Shown here: in pieces, positions 8,793 to 16,811 of the stretch
Layout of the letters: every line of letters starts with the position of its first letter
Position numbering within the stretch: position 1 is the first letter of the stretch
NCBI GenBank assembly: GCA_024103195.1
Contig: JAGFIW010000140.1
Location: 1-35,681, forward strand
Length of the DNA stretch: 35,681 nucleotides
Reading direction: 5' to 3'
Source of the DNA: Saprospiraceae bacterium
GTDB taxonomy: Bacteria; Bacteroidota; Bacteroidia; Chitinophagales; Saprospiraceae
Notes under the pieces: generated by a model
Seen by the model: only the letters and a program-made list of their open reading frames with translations
What the model was told of the DNA's origin: nothing
The model's database searches: none
Program-made: the position numbers and the translations under genes

Positions 8793-10961
8793 ATGAAAAA
8801 GCTTTTCCTCCTGATGGTAGCCCTTTGTACGGGTTATACCCTGATGGCCTATACGGTCACCGTTTTCGGCTATGTCAAGCGGCCGGATGCAACACCGGTC
8901 AAACAGCATCCCGTGCAGGTGAGCCTTGTGAAAGACAATGCCGTACTTCAATCCATGACGGCTCTTACTCAGGATAATGGCAAGTATATCGCTGTCTTTC
9001 AGGTAGATGACAACCTGACCGAATTGGTGGCCTACATTTCATTGAAAGATTGCCAGGACGAAACACTGGAAAAGGAGGTGTCCGTTTCGAAGCTGCATCC
9101 TGTGGCTGATGCCCACTTCACCTGGTGTGCCACTGCATGTGCTTTTGATGTGGTCATCGAACAAACACAAACCAACTCCGGTGAGGTCATACTCGTGGCG
9201 GTACCCCTGGGTGGCCTTCCGCCTTATCAGTTTCACTGGAGCAATGGTCAGACCGGACAGACCCTGCTCGCCCAGCCAGGCGATAAATATTGTGTCGTGG
9301 TGACTGACCAGGATGGTTGCCAGGGAGAATCATGTCTCACCCCGGGTGGACAAGAGGATTGCTTCGTGGAAATTGAAGCTCTACCCACCAATAATCCGGC
9401 CTCGGGTACCAAACTGATCGCCAAACCGAAAGGAGAGGGTCCGTTCACCTACTTGTGGAGCAACGGCTCACACGAACCATATATCTACGCCCTGCAAGCC
9501 GGGAAATATTGTGTGACCATTATGGACAACCTGGGCTGTCAGGCCACATCATGTATGGAGGTTGGTGCCAATGATCCATGTGCGGTGGAAATCCATGCCA
9601 CCCTGCTTTCCTCCGGGGCGCGCCAATTGGAAGCCCATGCCAAAGGAACCCCCCCGTTTGCATATCATTGGAGCAATGGCTCTGGTGACAAAACCATCAT
9701 CATCGAAAAGCCGGGCATCTATTGTGTGGAGGTCGTGGATGCCAATGGTTGTCAAGCCAAAGCCTGCTATGAATGGAAACAGGACGGAAAGGATTGTGCC
9801 GTAGAGATCAGCGTCGTTTATGACGGCAACAAAGCCAAGCTCATTGCCCATCCCAAAGGCAAGGCCCCTTATACCTTCCACTGGAGCAACGGCGCCAATG
9901 GCCCGTTCATTCACGTTGAAAAGCCGGGCGAGTATTGTGTCGTTATCGTGGACGCCAACGGATGTGAGGCCAAAGCCTGTGTCGTCGTTAAAGAACCGAA
10001 TACGAATGATTGCCAGGTACACATTCAGGTGGTCCCCACCCAGGACCCGGCAATATTCAAACTGATCGCCCAGCCGAAAGGACCTGGCCCGTTCCATTTC
10101 CTGTGGAACAATGGGGCGACCGTTCCGGTCATTTATGTCGAGAGCCCGGGCGAGTATTGCGTTATCGTCCAGAATGACCAGGGGTGTGAAGCCAAAGCGT
10201 GTATCAAGTTGCACAACGGTCCCCCAGCGCCATGTGCGGTGGAAATCGTCAAATCGCCTTCCAATTCGGGATTGTTGATCCTGAAAGCATTGGCCAACGG
10301 CAAAGCGCCCTTCTCCTACATGTGGAATACCGGCGAAACGACAGCGAGCATCGCGGTGGAAAAGCCGGGCGAATATTGTGTCAAGGTTACCGATGCGGAC
10401 GGATGTGTGGCGGAAGCCTGTATCCATGTTGGCGGAGGGTCTGATCCCAATGGACCGCCCTGCGCTGTGCATATCAAGGTGAAATACAAATCCAAAGAAG
10501 AGGCCCTGTATTTGTTCGCAGTTGGCAAAGGCAAGCCGCCGTTTGCTTATGCCTGGTCCAATGGCCACACGGGTCCAGACTTATTGGTCAAGGAACCGGG
10601 GGTCTATTGCGTGACCATAACGGATGCACAGGGGTGTCAGGCTACTGCTTGCATCGAAATCGAAAAGGATGAATTTACCGGGGGATCCGAAGAGGAAGGA
10701 GCCCTGGAAATTCGCCAAACCTATCCGGTGCCGGCCGGTGAGGAGGTATTTCTCCGGATCTTTAATCCCAGTGATGCCCGTATCACATTTCAGATATTCG
10801 ATCTGCACGGCATGGTCATCGATGCCCCTTTCCTGCAAAACCTGCCAGCAGGCGAACATCTCATCCATCTTCCGTTGAACGGGGTGGCTCCGGGGACCTA
10901 TTGGGTCAGGATTTCCTCGGACAAAGAGACGGTGACAACACCATTGATCAGGTCGCGCTGA
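8793..10961 (+). CDS. Secreted protein with seven SprB-like repeats and a T9SS C-terminal sorting domain
   Basis: Predicted cell-surface or secreted protein of 722 residues with no catalytic motif. The signal peptide is MKKLFLLMVALCTGYTLMA. Residues about 20-110 form a transthyretin/CNA-B-like beta domain (VFGYVKRPDATPVKQHPVQV). Seven tandem repeats of about 72 residues follow (residue 116 to about 626). Each has the SprB core PF-x-Y-x-WSNG, then PGEYCV, then D-x-x-GC-x-A-x-C, with four conserved Cys per unit. The last 85 residues (from LEIRQTYPVPAGEEV) are a type A T9SS C-terminal domain. Known family members act as surface filaments or adhesins in gliding species; a structural or adhesive role is inferred here. 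No gld or spr secretion genes are nearby. A -7-like TATCTTTA at 8759-8766 lies 26 bp before the start. Confidence 0.93.
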   Translation: MKKLFLLMVALCTGYTLMAYTVTVFGYVKRPDATPVKQHPVQVSLVKDNAVLQSMTALTQDNGKYIAVFQVDDNLTELVAYISLKDCQDETLEKEVSVSKLHPVADAHFTWCATACAFDVVIEQTQTNSGEVILVAVPLGGLPPYQFHWSNGQTGQTLLAQPGDKYCVVVTDQDGCQGESCLTPGGQEDCFVEIEALPTNNPASGTKLIAKPKGEGPFTYLWSNGSHEPYIYALQAGKYCVTIMDNLGCQATSCMEVGANDPCAVEIHATLLSSGARQLEAHAKGTPPFAYHWSNGSGDKTIIIEKPGIYCVEVVDANGCQAKACYEWKQDGKDCAVEISVVYDGNKAKLIAHPKGKAPYTFHWSNGANGPFIHVEKPGEYCVVIVDANGCEAKACVVVKEPNTNDCQVHIQVVPTQDPAIFKLIAQPKGPGPFHFLWNNGATVPVIYVESPGEYCVIVQNDQGCEAKACIKLHNGPPAPCAVEIVKSPSNSGLLILKALANGKAPFSYMWNTGETTASIAVEKPGEYCVKVTDADGCVAEACIHVGGGSDPNGPPCAVHIKVKYKSKEEALYLFAVGKGKPPFAYAWSNGHTGPDLLVKEPGVYCVTITDAQGCQATACIEIEKDEFTGGSEEEGALEIRQTYPVPAGEEVFLRIFNPSDARITFQIFDLHGMVIDAPFLQNLPAGEHLIHLPLNGVAPGTYWVRISSDKETVTTPLIRSR
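9138..10670 (+). repeat. Seven tandem ~72-codon four-cysteine SprB-like repeat units
   Basis: Internal coding repeats of the 8793-10961 gene. Units start at the codons for CAFDV, DCFVEI, PCAVEI, DCAVEI, DCQVHI, PCAVEI and PCAVHI. All seven share a WSNG/WNNG/WNTG tetrapeptide, the YCV segment and the GC-x-x-x-C ending. Units 3, 4 and 5 are closest to each other (DANGCQAKAC, DANGCEAKAC, DQGCEAKAC), which suggests recent duplication in the middle of the array. DNA-level identity is high only in short stretches, so the array as a whole is old. Confidence 0.9.
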
Positions 10962-11007
10962 CACCCAGTTCCGGGAGTAGGATCCCGATAAATCGGGCAT
11001 TCACCTA

Positions 11008-11045
11008 AAAAAGAAAGGCGCACCCCAGGGTGCGCCTTTCTTTTT
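11008..11045. terminator. Strong bidirectional intrinsic terminator
   Basis: An 18-bp perfect inverted repeat (11008-11025 against 11028-11045) with a GGCGCACC/GGTGCGCC core flanked by A-rich and T-rich ends. Read on either strand it gives a GC stem followed by a U-tract. It separates the SprB-repeat gene (+) from the convergent membrane TPR gene (-). A second, smaller hairpin, CCCGAT-aa-ATCGGG, lies just upstream at 10984-10997. Confidence 0.93.
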
Positions 11046-11067
11046 GGCCAGTGTGACAAGGGAATCT

Positions 11068-11772
11068 TTATCCCTGGCTGGAAGGGGATTCCAGACGAGC
11101 CAGGTACTTCTCGATTTCCTGCCCCTCTTCGGAATCGGGATATTCAGCCAGAATCCTGGCATAGGCGGAACGTGCCTCCTCGCGGTTGCCCTGTTTTTCA
11201 TGGAGCTGACCGGTTTTAAGGAGGAAATAGGGCGTGGTCAGATTATTGTCGGCAGCACCGGCCGCCTTGACGTATTGAGCCAGCGCTTTGTCGAGTTGAT
11301 TGAGCTCCGAGTAAGCATCGCCAATGGCTCCCAGCTTCATGGCTTCCGTGATATCGTCCTTGGGGCTGAATGTCTCGAGGTGGGAGATGGCATCCTCAAA
11401 ACCGCCCAGATGGAGATAGCAGATGCCGGCATAGTAATGCGCCGTATTGCCGGCTGGCGTGGATCCGTACTTGTCGATGATCTCCAGGAAGCCGGCATAA
11501 CCACCGCCCGGGTTATTGAGGGCCAGATCAAAGGAATCGCGCTCGAACTGAAGCTGGGCCTGAAACATCTGTTCAACGGCCTCCTTCTGTTTGGGCTCCA
11601 CAATCACGAACCGGTAAAAAAAGTAACCTCCGACGACAAGGAACAGACCTCCCAGTATGATCAGCAGGATCTTCTGATTCTTTTCCCAAAATCGTTCAGC
11701 ACTGACCTTTGCCTGTGAGAGGTCGATCAATGTTTCGTCCTGAACTTGTTTCTTGCGGCGAATCGTTGCCAT
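11068..11772 (-). CDS. Membrane-anchored tetratricopeptide-repeat protein (YfgM/Tol-Pal-like)
   Basis: Protein of 234 residues with a short basic cytoplasmic N-terminus, one membrane helix at about 34-54 (ILLIILGGLFLVVGGYFFY), and an extracytoplasmic domain of TPR helices. Recognisable TPR-like pairs include AHYYAGICYLHLGGFEDAI, AMKLGAIGDAYSELNQLDKAL and LLKTGQLHEKQGNREEARSAY. The layout resembles YfgM, an inner-membrane protein linked to the Sec translocon and chaperones, but the assignment rests on architecture only. A -7 box (TACCTTTG) lies 33 bp upstream of the start. It is 131 bp downstream of pdhA, with its own promoter candidate in between. Confidence 0.85.
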   Translation of the reverse strand: MATIRRKKQVQDETLIDLSQAKVSAERFWEKNQKILLIILGGLFLVVGGYFFYRFVIVEPKQKEAVEQMFQAQLQFERDSFDLALNNPGGGYAGFLEIIDKYGSTPAGNTAHYYAGICYLHLGGFEDAISHLETFSPKDDITEAMKLGAIGDAYSELNQLDKALAQYVKAAGAADNNLTTPYFLLKTGQLHEKQGNREEARSAYARILAEYPDSEEGQEIEKYLARLESPSSQG

Positions 11773-11804
11773 GTGCAGCTGAGTGGGTTAAAAAATTGCA
11801 GGCG

Positions 11805-11812
11805 CAAAGGTA
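11805..11812 (-). promoter_or_regulatory. -7 promoter box of the membrane TPR gene
   Basis: On the minus strand this reads TACCTTTG, an exact match to the Bacteroidota -7 consensus TAnnTTTG. It would give a leader of about 25 nt before the ATG at 11772. No TTTG or TTG was found at the -33 distance. Confidence 0.5.
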
Positions 11813-11903
11813 AGGGCTTTTTTCCTTACGTATCGTGCTTTTTTACAGGGCCTTCCTGCGGGTATACGAAAAGAGGACAACAGAGTTGCGTGTCGACAAA
11901 GTG

Positions 11904-12935
11904 TCAGTCACGGATGAACGGGTAATCCGGCTGGACATAGTTGTCTTCCCATAAGGCGGAAGGATCGGGCAGGGGCGATACCTCGGCAAAGTTGGTCGCA
12001 TCCTCAATCTCCTCTTTGACCCGGTCGCGGATATCCTGTATTTCCTCCTCGCTGGCGATTCCTTCCGCCAGCAACCGCTGCTCAAGGTCCTTGAGCGGAT
12101 CCAGGTCCATATAGGATTTGAGCTCTTCTTTGGTGCGATAATTCCCCGGGTCGGAAACGGAATGTCCTTTGTACCGGTATGTTTTTATTTCGAGAAAGTA
12201 TGGGCCATGACCTGCCCGGATATGCGCAGCTGCACGGGCGAGCGCTTCATGGACCGATTCGGGCCGCATGCCGTCCACCGCTTCACTGGGCATGTCGAAT
12301 GCGGCACCTATTTGGTAAAGGTCGTGCACGTTGCTTGTCCGGTGCACCGAAGTGCCCATGGCGTACTGATTGTTTTCACAGATGTACAGGACAGGCAACT
12401 TCCATGTCATGGCCATGTTGAAAGATTCATACAGGGCACCCTGGCGTGCGGCGCCATCCCCGAACATGGTGACACAAAGATTGTCCGTTCCCTTGTACTT
12501 CTCTGCCAGACCTATGCCTGTGCCGATAGGGATCTGGGCGCCGACGATGCCGTTGCCACCAAAATAGTGGTGCTCCCGCGAGAAAAAGTGCATGGATCCC
12601 CCCTTGCCTTTGACGCATCCCGTGGCCTTGCCGAAAAGTTCGGCCATGCAGGAACGGGCCGACAAGCCTTTGGCCAGCGCAATGCCGTGTTGCCGGTAGC
12701 CGGTGACAACGGGATCCTCGGGACGCAAAGCGGTCACCAGGCCGGCGGCAATCGCTTCCTGTCCGATATATACGTGACAGAACCCCCGCACCTTCTGCTG
12801 ACCATAAGCCATCAGGGTCCGTTCCTCAAACCGTCTGATGCGCAGCATCAGCGTGTACCACTGGAGATAGGTGGCCTTTGAAAAAGGGCTGTTATTCGTT
12901 TTTTTCCGGGAGGGCTTTGTCACAACCTGCGCCAT
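11904..12935 (-). CDS. pdhA: Pyruvate dehydrogenase (or 2-oxoacid dehydrogenase) E1 component, alpha subunit
   Basis: Thiamine-diphosphate-dependent subunit that decarboxylates pyruvate and feeds acetyl-CoA synthesis as half of an alpha2beta2 E1. At 343 residues it is of normal length. The TPP-binding motif runs from GDG at 159-161 to NN at 188-189. The segment YRYKGHSVSDPGNYRTKEE (about 268-286) matches the conserved loop that carries phosphorylation-site serines in mitochondrial E1 alpha. The pyruvate-type sequence GKGGSMHFFSREHHYFGGNG supports pdhA over branched-chain E1. The beta subunit gene is not adjacent; the next gene is a TPR protein, so E1 beta must be elsewhere. It is divergent from recF across 84 bp. 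Confidence 0.93.
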   Translation of the reverse strand: MAQVVTKPSRKKTNNSPFSKATYLQWYTLMLRIRRFEERTLMAYGQQKVRGFCHVYIGQEAIAAGLVTALRPEDPVVTGYRQHGIALAKGLSARSCMAELFGKATGCVKGKGGSMHFFSREHHYFGGNGIVGAQIPIGTGIGLAEKYKGTDNLCVTMFGDGAARQGALYESFNMAMTWKLPVLYICENNQYAMGTSVHRTSNVHDLYQIGAAFDMPSEAVDGMRPESVHEALARAAAHIRAGHGPYFLEIKTYRYKGHSVSDPGNYRTKEELKSYMDLDPLKDLEQRLLAEGIASEEEIQDIRDRVKEEIEDATNFAEVSPLPDPSALWEDNYVQPDYPFIRD

Positions 12936-12948
12936 CGTCTTACATTTG
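12916..12948 (+). promoter_or_regulatory. Candidate recF promoter (TTTG-N21-TACATTTG)
   Basis: TTTG at 12916-12919 and TACATTTG at 12941-12948 match both boxes of the Bacteroidota housekeeping promoter, with a 21-nt spacer. The -33 box lies inside the 5' end of divergent pdhA. It would give recF a leader of about 65 nt. A weaker minus-strand box, TATCTTTA (12954-12961), may serve pdhA. Confidence 0.55.
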
Positions 12949-13019
12949 GGCGATAAAGATAAGCGGTTCCGGCTTTACCCGCCGGGATGACACCCTGGAG
13001 GAATCCTCTGCTGCCCTGC

Positions 13020-14141
13020 ATGGACGAGGTGCATATTGACCAGTTATCCCTGACTTCCTTCAAAAGCTATGAAGAAGCGCAATTCCAATTCGGGAATGGA
13101 TGCCAGGTGATTACCGGAAGCAATGGAGCCGGAAAGACGAATGTCTTGGATGCCTTGTACTACCTGGGCATGTGTCGCAGCTATTTCTCCCTGAAGGATC
13201 GTGAACTGGTGCGACATGGCGGAGATTTTTTTCGGTTGCAGGCTACCTGCCGGGTTGGTACCTCCCCTCATCGCCTTGTCGTCAAAGTCCGACCCGGCGA
13301 TAGCAAGGTGTTTGAATGGGACCATAAACCCTCCGTGACCCTCGCTGCCCATGTAGGCCGGTTGCCGGTCGTATTGATCACTCCCAACGATACGGATCTC
13401 CTCTCCGGATTCAGCGAGGAACGCCGGCGATTCATGGATCAAACCCTCTGCCAGGCAGACCCCGACTACCTGTCCTGTCTGTCGGCCTATGGCAAGCTCC
13501 TTCAGCAGCGCAATGCCTGGCTGAAAGCCGGAATGTTGCGTCCTTCAACCGATACGGCCCTTCTCGACGTGCTGGATCGCCAAATGGAAGAGCCGGCTCA
13601 TTATATCGTTACATCGAGGCAGGCATTTGTCAGTGAGGTCGATGCGTTGACGGCAGTTTATTATCGCCGGCTTTCCCATGACAAAGAACATCCGGGACTG
13701 GCCTATCAAAGCGCGCTCACCCAACGCGACTGGACCTGGCAAATGCGGCAGAGCCGGTCACGGGATCTGAGATCAGGCCGCACCACTGTTGGGGTACACC
13801 GTGATGAAATAGATTTGCTTCTGGACGGTCATGCCGCCCGGCGTTTTGGTTCACAAGGCCAGCTCAAGTCTTACGTGATGGCGCTCAAACTGGCGCAATA
13901 CGTGTATCTGGCCGGAAAAAAACAGGTCTCCCCCCTGCTGCTGATGGATGACATCTTTGACAAACTGGACCAGGATCGGGTGGCGGCGCTCATGGAAATT
14001 CTTTCCGGCACGGAATTCGGCCAGGTTTTCATTACGGACACGGATGCGAACAGGGTTCCTGGTCTCCTGCGATCCGTTGGACGCCCGTTCACTACCTTTA
14101 GGATGGAATCCAGTCGCATCCTGGATCGAAGTGACGATTAG
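13020..14141 (+). CDS. recF: DNA replication and repair protein RecF
   Basis: SMC-like ATPase that loads RecA at single-strand gaps as part of RecFOR. From ATG 13020 it is 373 residues. An ATG 33 bp further upstream is possible, but MDEVHIDQLSLTSFKSY begins as RecF proteins usually do. The Walker A GSNGAGKTN is at 33-41. The C-terminal Walker B LLLMDDIFDKLD is followed by QVFITDTD. A DciA-like gene starts 6 bp downstream, an arrangement that links it to replication. In many bacteria recF sits beside dnaA and dnaN; here it lies about 15 kb from dnaA in the same window. Confidence 0.95.
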   Translation: MDEVHIDQLSLTSFKSYEEAQFQFGNGCQVITGSNGAGKTNVLDALYYLGMCRSYFSLKDRELVRHGGDFFRLQATCRVGTSPHRLVVKVRPGDSKVFEWDHKPSVTLAAHVGRLPVVLITPNDTDLLSGFSEERRRFMDQTLCQADPDYLSCLSAYGKLLQQRNAWLKAGMLRPSTDTALLDVLDRQMEEPAHYIVTSRQAFVSEVDALTAVYYRRLSHDKEHPGLAYQSALTQRDWTWQMRQSRSRDLRSGRTTVGVHRDEIDLLLDGHAARRFGSQGQLKSYVMALKLAQYVYLAGKKQVSPLLLMDDIFDKLDQDRVAALMEILSGTEFGQVFITDTDANRVPGLLRSVGRPFTTFRMESSRILDRSDD

Positions 14142-14147
14142 TGTCCG

Positions 14148-14441
14148 ATGAGAAAGACCAATGAAGAAAGCCTGGGAGACATACTGGCGCGCATCGTCCG
14201 CCGGGAAGGGTTCCGCCAACCCTTGTGGGAAGCGGAAATCAGGGAAATCTGGATGAGGGACATGGGCGACTACATCGCCCGGAATACGCAATTCCTCCGG
14301 TTGCGCGGACACGTCCTCGAAATCGGCATCCTCTCTTCCGGCCTGCGGCACGAATTGCACTTCTCCCGAAAAAAAATCACCTCCTTCCTCAACGAAAAGC
14401 TGGGACAGGAGGTGATCCAGGATGTCATCCTGAGAGGATGA
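14148..14441 (+). CDS. DUF721 / DciA-like replicative-helicase loader candidate
   Basis: Small protein of 97 residues that fits the DUF721 (DciA) family: an N-terminal helix (LGDILARIVRREGFRQPLWE), a tryptophan-containing stretch where members usually have VWxxxVG (here IWMRDMGDYIARNTQ), then LRLRGHVLEIGILSSGLRHEL and a final helix. DciA loads or activates the replicative helicase DnaB in bacteria without DnaC. The recF-dciA order (6-bp gap) is recurrent in bacteria and supports the call. The stop is 3 bp from the convergent S8 protease stop, with no room for a terminator. Confidence 0.85.
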   Translation: MRKTNEESLGDILARIVRREGFRQPLWEAEIREIWMRDMGDYIARNTQFLRLRGHVLEIGILSSGLRHELHFSRKKITSFLNEKLGQEVIQDVILRG

Positions 14442-14444
14442 TCC

Positions 14445-16154
14445 TCAGGCTCTGGGCTTCCGGCCTCCGGAGGCCTTGCCGGGGACATAATCCCTCGTGT
14501 GGGTGTCCGGCTTTGACGGCTTTTTCGCCGGTTTGGTTTTGGCGGCCAGTTCCACGGCTTTGTAGGCATTCACGACACCTCCGCTGGCACAGAGGGAGGA
14601 GAATGGCACTTTCTCGTCTTTGGTGCCCGGCTTGATGACCTCGCGATCCACCTTGCTGACTGATTTGAGCAGGATCTCCCTGACCTGTGCAGCAGTCAGG
14701 TCCGGATAATAGGAACGGATCAGGGCAGCGACACCGGCTACCACAGGGGCGGCCATACTCGTACCTTGGGCATCGCCGTACCCGTTGTCGGGTGTCGTGC
14801 TGTAAATGGCCATGCCGGGAGCGAAGAGGTCAACATTCTTTTTGCCATAATTGGAAAAAGGGGCGGCCAGACGGTCACCGTCCTGCCAGTTGAGAGCGCC
14901 CACTTCGATCCAGTTGCGGGCAGCCTTGCGACCAAACAAACCGCGCTTTTCAAAGTATTTGTTGGGGAAGTTGTCACTGGTATCGTTGTTCTTTCCATCG
15001 TTGCCGGCGGCGTGGACCAACAGCACATCATGGGCCTCCGCATAACGAACGGCTTCGTCCACAATCTGCTTGTCCCAGGAATAGCTTTTGCCGAAACTCA
15101 TGTTGATGACTTTGGCTCCGTTGTCCACGGCATAGCGAATACCGTTGGCCACATCCTTGTCGCGCTCGTCTCCGTCGGGGACTACCCTGACACCCATGAT
15201 GATGACATTGTCTGCAACGCCTTTGATGCCCGTATCGTTGGACCGGTCGGCGGCGATGATGCCGGCAACATGGGTGCCGTGAAAGGCATCGGGTCCGGCT
15301 ATGTCCGCATTGCCGTACTGCCATTCGTTGGGGTCAGCGTAGTTGTCGCCAACCGTCGGGCGCGGGTCGAAGGTGGTGTCATAATAGATGGTCCGGCCCT
15401 TGAAGTACTCGATCGCTCCGTCAAAGTATGAGCCATCCAGGCCGTTGGTCAACAATTTGGACACCAGCTGGACATCATTCTGCAGGGTCTCATCTTCGGT
15501 GTTCAATTTTTCAAGGGCTTCCAGCGTCAGCTCTTCGGTTCCCAGGTGGGCCTTGAGACGCTTTTCCGCTTCCATGTAGTTGGTTTTGAGCGTCTCGTAA
15601 TAGCCAAGGGTGGACAAAGCCTTTTCACGCTCCTCTTGAACAGTCGTCTTCAATGCCTGGTATTTGGCATATTCCTTTTTGGCTTTGCCCTTGAGGCTCG
15701 CCGGATCTGCTGTCTTGTATTTTTTGTCGTAATGGACAAACAGCCGCGTCATCTCCAGGAGGTCGTGATGGACGTTCTCACCATTGGCATTCCCGATGAA
15801 ATTCCAGCCGTACATGTCATCCGCATAGCCATTCTTGTCGTCATCCTTGCTGTTGCCGGCTTTCTCACCGGGATTGCGCCACATGATACGGTTGAGGTCC
15901 TCATGCATAGGGTCCACACCGCCATCCAAAACGGCAACGACCACCGGAACACTTTTTTTGCCTTTCAGTAATTGTTGATAGGTCTTTTCGGTGCTGACAC
16001 CGGGTACCGCGTCTGCGGTCCAATCCAGGTTGAACCAGTTTTCCGGCGCCTTGGACTGGCCGGATTGGGCCAAAACGGAAATCGGCAGGACGAATCCCGC
16101 CAAAAGCGCCAACAGGGCAAATGAACGGTTGAAGGAAGCAACCAGAGAAGTCAT
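14445..16154 (-). CDS. Secreted subtilisin-family (S8) serine protease with a long insertion
   Basis: Exported protease of 569 residues. The signal peptide runs from MTSLVASFN to about SVLAQS (residues 1-31); the frame is open 74 codons further upstream, but the signal sequence fixes ATG 16154. The catalytic triad is Asp77 (AVLDGGVD), His292 (FHGTHVAG) and Ser466 (GTSMAAPVVAG), with oxyanion-type Asn385 in HAAGND. Asp and His are 215 residues apart, against about 32 in subtilisin. The insert contains an acidic DDDKNGYADD loop, likely calcium-binding, and a helical section (about 150-235) rich in Lys and Glu. It has no prodomain of usual size and no T9SS sorting domain; the C-terminus is a basic KP-rich tail. 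Secretion via Sec to the periplasm or beyond is inferred. Confidence 0.92.
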   Translation of the reverse strand: MTSLVASFNRSFALLALLAGFVLPISVLAQSGQSKAPENWFNLDWTADAVPGVSTEKTYQQLLKGKKSVPVVVAVLDGGVDPMHEDLNRIMWRNPGEKAGNSKDDDKNGYADDMYGWNFIGNANGENVHHDLLEMTRLFVHYDKKYKTADPASLKGKAKKEYAKYQALKTTVQEEREKALSTLGYYETLKTNYMEAEKRLKAHLGTEELTLEALEKLNTEDETLQNDVQLVSKLLTNGLDGSYFDGAIEYFKGRTIYYDTTFDPRPTVGDNYADPNEWQYGNADIAGPDAFHGTHVAGIIAADRSNDTGIKGVADNVIIMGVRVVPDGDERDKDVANGIRYAVDNGAKVINMSFGKSYSWDKQIVDEAVRYAEAHDVLLVHAAGNDGKNNDTSDNFPNKYFEKRGLFGRKAARNWIEVGALNWQDGDRLAAPFSNYGKKNVDLFAPGMAIYSTTPDNGYGDAQGTSMAAPVVAGVAALIRSYYPDLTAAQVREILLKSVSKVDREVIKPGTKDEKVPFSSLCASGGVVNAYKAVELAAKTKPAKKPSKPDTHTRDYVPGKASGGRKPRA

Positions 16155-16212
16155 AAAATTGGGTTTGATGGTTGGTAGGTGCAAAGTCGAAGAGGAGGAC
16201 CCGCCGGGGCCC

Positions 16213-16584
16213 TCAATAGTCATGGTCTGAAACGCCGTCGCCGTCATCCAGATTGTGCCGGTCTTCTTCACCAGGCTCATCGTAATCGTCCGATTCCTCC
16301 GTCCCGGCAAATTCTTCGGTATCGCCAAAATCTTCGCGGAGGTTGCCATCAGCATCGTAATCATCATCGTCGGCAATGATCTGACGGGCTTCCTGTACGG
16401 TCATTCGGACGAGATAATAGACATCTTCGGTCTCGAAAGGAAGCGCGGATACCTTCTTGCCTTCCTTGTTGACGTAGGAAATGAGATGCTGCGCAAATCC
16501 GTGCGGGTACTGGAGCTTGATCCGTGTGAGGATGTCATCCGGCAGATTTTCGTAATCCTTTACAATCCTTTTCTTAGGGTTCAT
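16213..16584 (-). CDS. Small acidic protein of a Bacteroidota-conserved unknown family
   Basis: Protein of 123 residues from ATG 16584. An upstream in-frame Met gives an unlikely 46-residue extension. The first half is a compact region (MNPKKRIVKDYENLPDDIL, then IKLQYPHGFAQHLI and VSALPFETEDVYYLVRMT). The second half, from about residue 77, is extremely Asp/Glu-rich and ends in DHDY. Similar short proteins beginning PKKRIVxDYxNL are familiar to me from Bacteroidota, but I know no function. The tail recalls RNA-polymerase delta-type or histone-chaperone-type acidic tails only in composition. It is 58 bp upstream of the S8 protease gene on the same strand. Confidence 0.75.
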   Translation of the reverse strand: MNPKKRIVKDYENLPDDILTRIKLQYPHGFAQHLISYVNKEGKKVSALPFETEDVYYLVRMTVQEARQIIADDDDYDADGNLREDFGDTEEFAGTEESDDYDEPGEEDRHNLDDGDGVSDHDY

Positions 16585-16691
16585 AGGTGCTTTCCTGTGC
16601 TGCAGTGTGAAGGAAATGGCTTCTTCTGATCGGGGTAAAAGTCTGTAATTTTGTTGAATCCGCCCCGGAAACATTCCTCCGGAACTCCGGC

Positions 16692-16699
16692 CAAAAGTA
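16692..16699 (-). promoter_or_regulatory. -7 box upstream of the acidic-protein gene
   Basis: TACTTTTG on the minus strand fits TAnnTTTG. It lies 108 bp upstream of the ATG at 16584, so the leader would be about 100 nt. No -33 box was found. Confidence 0.35.
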
Positions 16700-16811
16700 A
16701 AGGTTTTGCAGATTCCTGTCACGATGGGTACATCAGCACCACCACCACCTCATAACTTTCCGGCGAAGCAGGCGTTTTCTCTGGGCAGCCACTTCGTCTC
16801 CGCAACTTGCC

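Noticed and set aside
12954-12961. Minus-strand TATCTTTA as the pdhA promoter
   Set aside because: It differs from the -7 consensus at its last base and has no -33 box, so it is not listed as a separate feature.
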